Positions 60,164 to 64,000 of a stretch of 64,000 nt of DNA are shown here, piece after piece. Location of the stretch: positions 21,130 through 85,129 of the forward strand of contig SHXT01000003.1 in the NCBI GenBank assembly GCA_009693175.1. Direction: 5' to 3'. The notes under the pieces are model-generated. The model saw nothing but the letters and a program-made list of their open reading frames with translations, was not told the origin of the DNA and did no database searches. The DNA comes from Candidatus Methylopumilus sp. (lineage in GTDB: Bacteria > Pseudomonadota > Gammaproteobacteria > Burkholderiales > Methylophilaceae). The position numbers and the translations under genes are program-made. Position 1 is the first letter of the stretch, and every line of letters starts with the position of its first letter.

Positions 60164-60936
60164 AAGATAAGCCATTACACGTCTTTATCACCGGTGCTAC
60201 CAGCGGTATTGGTGAAGCACTTGCACGAGAATATAGTCGTCGAGGTGCCACATTAGGTTTAGTCGGTCGAAGAAAATCACTACTCGAAAAACTGCAACGC
60301 TCCCTTAATACCCCATCATCTATTTATGCAGTCGATGTTTCTAGCGAACATCAATTGCATCATGCCATAGAGCGTCACATCAAGAAAATGGGTGTACCTG
60401 ATATTGTCATTGCGAATGCAGGAGTTAGTACCGGTACATTGAATAGCGAAAGAGAAGACCTTGTCACTTTCAAACGTGTGATCGATATCAATCTCTATGG
60501 CGTCATGCATACTTTTTTACCTTTTATCAAAGCATTTAAAAAACGTCAACATGGTCAATTTGTAGGTATTGCGAGTGTTGCAGGGATTAGAGGTTTACCT
60601 GGCTCCGGTGCTTACAGTGCATCTAAAGCAGCACTTATAAATTATCTTGAGAGCATGCGTATTGAAATGTTACCTCACAATATTCAAGTCACCACCATTG
60701 CCCCTGGTTATATCAAAACACCAATGACAAGCGGTAATACTTTCGCTATGCCATTTATCTTAGACGTTGATGAAGCAGTAAACCTTTTTATAAAAGCAAT
60801 TGATCGTAAGAAGAAATTTATTATCATTCCATGGCAAATGAATATCGTTGGCAAACTCATGCGTCTATTGCCAGCTTCTGTTTGGGATTTTTTAGCTAAA
60901 CAGGGGCCTAAAAAATTACGCGCGATGATTGAGTAA
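60160..60936 (+). CDS. Short-chain dehydrogenase/reductase with apparent AUA start
   Basis: The frame begins AAA ATA AAA GAT and runs for 258 residues after the AUA. It holds the NAD(P) motif TGATSGIG (near residue 12), the NAG motif (ANAGVS), catalytic Ser (ASVAG) and YxxxK (YSASK), and ends VKKLRAMIE-like (KKLRAMIE). No ATG, GTG, TTG or CTG lies ahead of the nucleotide motif: an in-frame TAA at 60154 closes the frame upstream, and the first conventional start, TTG at 60355, would remove the motif. AGGA at 60146-60149 is placed 10 bases before the AUA. The substrate is unknown. It is probably coupled to dsbA. Confidence 0.85.
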   Translation: MKDKPLHVFITGATSGIGEALAREYSRRGATLGLVGRRKSLLEKLQRSLNTPSSIYAVDVSSEHQLHHAIERHIKKMGVPDIVIANAGVSTGTLNSEREDLVTFKRVIDINLYGVMHTFLPFIKAFKKRQHGQFVGIASVAGIRGLPGSGAYSASKAALINYLESMRIEMLPHNIQVTTIAPGYIKTPMTSGNTFAMPFILDVDEAVNLFIKAIDRKKKFIIIPWQMNIVGKLMRLLPASVWDFLAKQGPKKLRAMIE

Positions 60937-60940
60937 AATG

Positions 60941-62143
60941 TTAACGCTCTCTTAAAGCGTTTTGTTTAGTTTTAAGTAAAGGCTTCATTAAATAACTTAA
61001 AACAGATTTGCGACCCGTGAGCACATCGACTTCAGCTGTCATACCAGGAATGATGGGCAAATGTTTTTCATCTCTCACGATATAATTCTTATCTGTTCTT
61101 ACCTTAATTAAGAAATAACTGTCGCCCGTTTTTTCATCAATGATTGTGTCGGCGCTAATCTGCTCAAGAATACCTTTGATGCCACCATAAGTAGAAAAAT
61201 CGTAAGCTGAGACTTTCACCGTAGCTTCTTGTCCTATTTTTAAAAAAGCAATGTCATTCGGTTTAACTTTTGCTTCAACCAATAAATTATCTTCGATGGG
61301 CACAATTTCCATAATGTTCATGCCTGGTTGAATCACACCACCTAAGGTCGCGATATGTAATTTTTTAACTGCTCCATTCACCGGCGATTTAATAATGGTA
61401 CGTGTCAATTGATCGGCAGAATAAATATTGCTTTGTTCTAAACCTTGAATTTCTAATTGATTTTTATTGTGCTCAGCTTGTGCATCGGCTTTAAATTTAT
61501 TCTTCTTATCTTCGATCTGCCCTTTCAAGTCATTGACCTGTCGCTCAAGTCTTATAATTTCAACTTCAGACGCAGCACCTTTAGCAAGGAGAGGTTTTGT
61601 TTTTTGTAACTCTTCATTGGCAAGTCGATAGCTCTTACTTAAAAAACTGATAGATTCATCAAATGATTTCATCTGCGATTGAAAGAGTTGTGTTTCAATC
61701 TTAACGGAGTCACTTGCCTCATCTAAAACTTCAGGCGGGAAAGCGACCTTATCATGCCCATTAGACTGAGCAAACAATCGCGCATTAGCTGCAAGAAAAG
61801 CTAAGTAACGTTTTCTACCTTCTTTATAATTGGCGGTGCTTTTAGTATCCGAGAGGCGCACTAACACCTGATCTTTTTTTACAACTTCACCTTCATGCAC
61901 GCTTAGTTCAGTAAGAATGCCGCCTTCTAAATTCTGAATAATTTGAATCTGACTTGATGGTACAATTTTGCCCAATCCCACAGTCACCTCATCGAGCATG
62001 GCAAAAGCCCCCCACACCAAAGCTACAAGAAAGAAAATAACAATTAAATAAAATAAGGCTCTGGAAGACTCAATCTCGATAAAACTATTGAGTCGCTCAA
62101 AAAATACATCACTTAATTGTGGTAATTTTTTTTTCATATCCAT
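60941..62143 (-). CDS. Type I secretion periplasmic adaptor (HlyD/LapC-like)
   Basis: A 400-residue membrane fusion protein: cytoplasmic N-terminus, one membrane helix (about residues 28-50), lipoyl half near LVGGILTELSVHEGEVVKKDQ (seen as NLEGGILTELSVHEG), a long coiled coil (about residues 150-250), and the C-terminal HlyD signature with VRTDKNYIVRDEKHLPIIPGM. It connects the ABC transporter just upstream (2-base gap) with an outer membrane TolC. Substrates are usually large RTX or adhesin proteins. No substrate gene is in view. Confidence 0.93.
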   Translation of the reverse strand: MDMKKKLPQLSDVFFERLNSFIEIESSRALFYLIVIFFLVALVWGAFAMLDEVTVGLGKIVPSSQIQIIQNLEGGILTELSVHEGEVVKKDQVLVRLSDTKSTANYKEGRKRYLAFLAANARLFAQSNGHDKVAFPPEVLDEASDSVKIETQLFQSQMKSFDESISFLSKSYRLANEELQKTKPLLAKGAASEVEIIRLERQVNDLKGQIEDKKNKFKADAQAEHNKNQLEIQGLEQSNIYSADQLTRTIIKSPVNGAVKKLHIATLGGVIQPGMNIMEIVPIEDNLLVEAKVKPNDIAFLKIGQEATVKVSAYDFSTYGGIKGILEQISADTIIDEKTGDSYFLIKVRTDKNYIVRDEKHLPIIPGMTAEVDVLTGRKSVLSYLMKPLLKTKQNALRER

Positions 62144-62145
62144 GA

Positions 62146-64000
62146 TTATGCGTCATTAGTCACCATCAATTTTTTTAAAACTTCATCACGCGCGCCAAAG
62201 GCTACAACTTTTCCTGCATCTATTAAGATAATTTTATCAACTATGGCCATCATGGATGACTTATGGGTGACAAATAAAAGTGTGCGTTTATCTAAAAATG
62301 TATGCATGTTTTTTATAAAGTGACTTTCCGCAACAGTATCCATACCTGAGGTGGGTTCATCCATTAAGATAATTTGTGGATTTAATAAAAGCGCTCGTGC
62401 AATCGCGACCGCCTGTCTTTGTCCTCCGGAAAGGCCGAGACCGCCTTCGCCAATTTTCATTTCATAGCCTAGTGGATGCAATTTAGCAAATTCCTCTACA
62501 CCTGCTATCTTAGCCACTTCAAGAATCATGGCGTCAGTTGCATCTGGTTTTACAATAGCAATATTTTCTCGAAGGGTTCCATAAAAAAGTTTAGCATCTT
62601 GATCGACGTAACCCATATTCGATCTTAAGTCGATAGGATCAATTTGATTCTGATCAATGCCATCAATCAGGATAGATCCGGATTGCGGTCTATATAATCC
62701 TAATATTAATTTTAAGAGTGTCGTTTTACCCGATCCCACGCGACCGAGTATGGCAACCTTGTCACCTGGCTTAATATTGAAAGAAATATTTTCGAGGCTT
62801 TTGACGCTTTGTTGAGGATAATTAAAGTCGACTTTAGCAAACTCAATCCCTCCATCAAATGCAGCTCGATGGAGAAATTTTTTATTGTTAGGCCTTTCTT
62901 GCTCACTTGCGATAAGTTTATTTAAATTACGTAAGGCATGGCTTGCGGTTTGAAAACGTATAAGAAGGGAAGAAATCTGTGCTAAAGGTGCCATCGCTCT
63001 ACTTGCGAGGATGGAGCAGGCCACGAGCCCACCCATCGTCAGTGTATTTTTTTCGATGAGATAGACACCTATGATAATAATAAGGACGTAGGCGACTTGC
63101 TGAATAAAACTTGTCATATTAATAATCATGGTCGCTAAAAATTTAGAACGGAAACTACTCGCTGAGCTCGCTTCTAAAATAGATTCCCATTTATTCTGAA
63201 AGTATCCTTCGGTCGATAAACTTTTGATAGTTTCCATATTACTAATACTCTCAATCAGTAGACCATGTTTTTGTGAGGCTTCGCTTAAATTTAAATTCAT
63301 CGCACGCTCTAAAGCTGGCTGAAAAATTAAACCTGCAAAGATGATGAGTGGAATCGCGATGAGTGGCACTAGAAATAATAATCCACCAATCCATCCAATG
63401 ACCAAAATAAAAATAAACACAAAAGGCAAATCCACAACTGACAATAACGTCGCTGAGGTAAAGAAATCTCTTAACGAGTCAAACTCTTTTAACGTATTGG
63501 CCATGCTGCCTGACGATGCTGGTCTATGTTCTAAACGAAGCCCCATCAAGCGCTCAAATAACATCGCTGAAATTTCATTGTCGCCTTGTTTACTAGCTGT
63601 ATCAACAAAATAACTTCTAAGTGTCCTTAATAAAATATCAAAGATATAGGCAATGAAAACCCCTATCGCAAGTGCCCATAAAGTTTCATGTGCTTGATTA
63701 GGGATGACACGGTCATATACGTTCATGGCAAAGAGTGAGCTAAAAATGGATAAGATATTAACCACAAGGGAAGCTAAGATCACATCCATATAAACTTTTT
63801 TATACTTTAATAAAGACTCCCAAAACCAACTGCTCGGCTTGATGATGCTCTCATGAAAAGATACACGCCCATCATTCTGTAATTGAGGTTTAATTAAAAT
63901 ACATTTTTTTACGTATTTTGCTTTGAATAAAATTGCAGTGATGTGACTTGCTTTATTTAACGACGCCTCCCAAATATGATACTGATCATTTTCAATTGCT
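62146..64000 (-). CDS. Type I secretion ABC transporter (LapB-like), partial at right edge
   Basis: About 618 residues are visible; the start lies beyond the right edge, as the frame stays open to base 64000 (an internal ATG at 63789 is not the start, because the upstream part continues as a C39-like N-terminal domain with KPSSWFWESLL). In order: N-terminal peptidase-like domain, membrane domain (from about base 63790), and an ATPase with Walker A GRVGSGKTT, signature LSGGQRQAVAIARAL and Walker B IILMDEPTSGMD. Because the peptidase-like domain is truncated I cannot tell whether its catalytic Cys is present. It works with the adaptor just downstream. Confidence 0.93.
   Translation of the reverse strand, partial: AIENDQYHIWEASLNKASHITAILFKAKYVKKCILIKPQLQNDGRVSFHESIIKPSSWFWESLLKYKKVYMDVILASLVVNILSIFSSLFAMNVYDRVIPNQAHETLWALAIGVFIAYIFDILLRTLRSYFVDTASKQGDNEISAMLFERLMGLRLEHRPASSGSMANTLKEFDSLRDFFTSATLLSVVDLPFVFIFILVIGWIGGLLFLVPLIAIPLIIFAGLIFQPALERAMNLNLSEASQKHGLLIESISNMETIKSLSTEGYFQNKWESILEASSASSFRSKFLATMIINMTSFIQQVAYVLIIIIGVYLIEKNTLTMGGLVACSILASRAMAPLAQISSLLIRFQTASHALRNLNKLIASEQERPNNKKFLHRAAFDGGIEFAKVDFNYPQQSVKSLENISFNIKPGDKVAILGRVGSGKTTLLKLILGLYRPQSGSILIDGIDQNQIDPIDLRSNMGYVDQDAKLFYGTLRENIAIVKPDATDAMILEVAKIAGVEEFAKLHPLGYEMKIGEGGLGLSGGQRQAVAIARALLLNPQIILMDEPTSGMDTVAESHFIKNMHTFLDKRTLLFVTHKSSMMAIVDKIILIDAGKVVAFGARDEVLKKLMVTNDA

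Noticed and set aside
59537..60936. DsbA-dehydrogenase fusion by -1 frameshift at the AAAAAA run
   Set aside because: Possible by sequence (the shifted frame continues into the dehydrogenase), but one partner is periplasmic and the other cytoplasmic; an AUA start is simpler.

Overview
The window is AT-rich, tightly packed proteobacterial chromosome with short intergenic gaps, several overlapping stops and starts, and no insertion sequence, phage gene or CRISPR array that I can see. The gene style fits a betaproteobacterial methylotroph of the Methylophilaceae (Methylotenera, Methylophilus or Methylopumilus type). The pointers are a free-standing pqqA gene (PQQ is the cofactor of methanol dehydrogenases), a two-piece vitamin B12-dependent ribonucleotide reductase, and an overall betaproteobacterial set of housekeeping genes. 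The taxon is inferred from gene content; no marker gene was compared.

Left part (1-24 kb): metH (cut by the left edge) and ubiK; then a TorF-type porin, glnK and amtB behind a near-perfect sigma-54 promoter, forming an ammonium-acquisition unit. Next come an uncharacterised 399-residue protein, pqqA, mltA-apaG, thiG-thiS, an unrecognised 53-residue ORF, a dienelactone hydrolase, a small zinc-ribbon protein, a lipoprotein/serine protease pair, and the split class II ribonucleotide reductase nrdJa-nrdJb behind probable NrdR boxes. waaA, an isochorismatase-like hydrolase and a Pcm-like methyltransferase follow. A TPP riboswitch leads thiC, with uppP, exoD and mutY directly behind it.

Middle part (23-45 kb): after a GNAT acetyltransferase, DoxX and cytochrome b561 come two export blocks. 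On the minus strand, about 10.3 kb of genes run in one direction: HAD phosphatase, class III aminotransferase, SMR-type transporter, alpha/beta hydrolase, dedicated acyl carrier protein, ketoacyl-ACP synthase, second EmrE-like transporter, DUF2147 protein, then a complete TolC / MacA / ABC ATPase / MacB-permease exporter. This looks like an orphan pathway for an acyl-derived, possibly aminated product with its own export, and it is the best candidate here for an undescribed system. Divergent from it lies a two-component system followed by an RND heavy-metal pump (outer membrane factor, adaptor, pump) and a PII-like protein, then a glycine-zipper protein and htpX.

Right part (45-64 kb): hemE, gltD-gltB, hemL-thiE-thiD, tRNA-Gly(CCC), priA, then argS, a SPOR-domain protein, a DsbA-like protein and a short-chain dehydrogenase. 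That dehydrogenase has no conventional start codon ahead of its nucleotide-binding motif and seems to start at AUA, overlapping the dsbA stop. The window ends in a type I secretion adaptor and its ABC transporter, which is cut by the right edge.

Links between genes: GlnK-AmtB and GltBD together take up and assimilate ammonium. Thiamine synthesis is spread over three loci (thiSG, thiC, thiDE), of which only thiC shows a riboswitch. MetH and NrdJ both need vitamin B12. Tetrapyrrole genes hemE and hemL are near each other but separate. All positions and residue numbers were read by eye; no searches were run.
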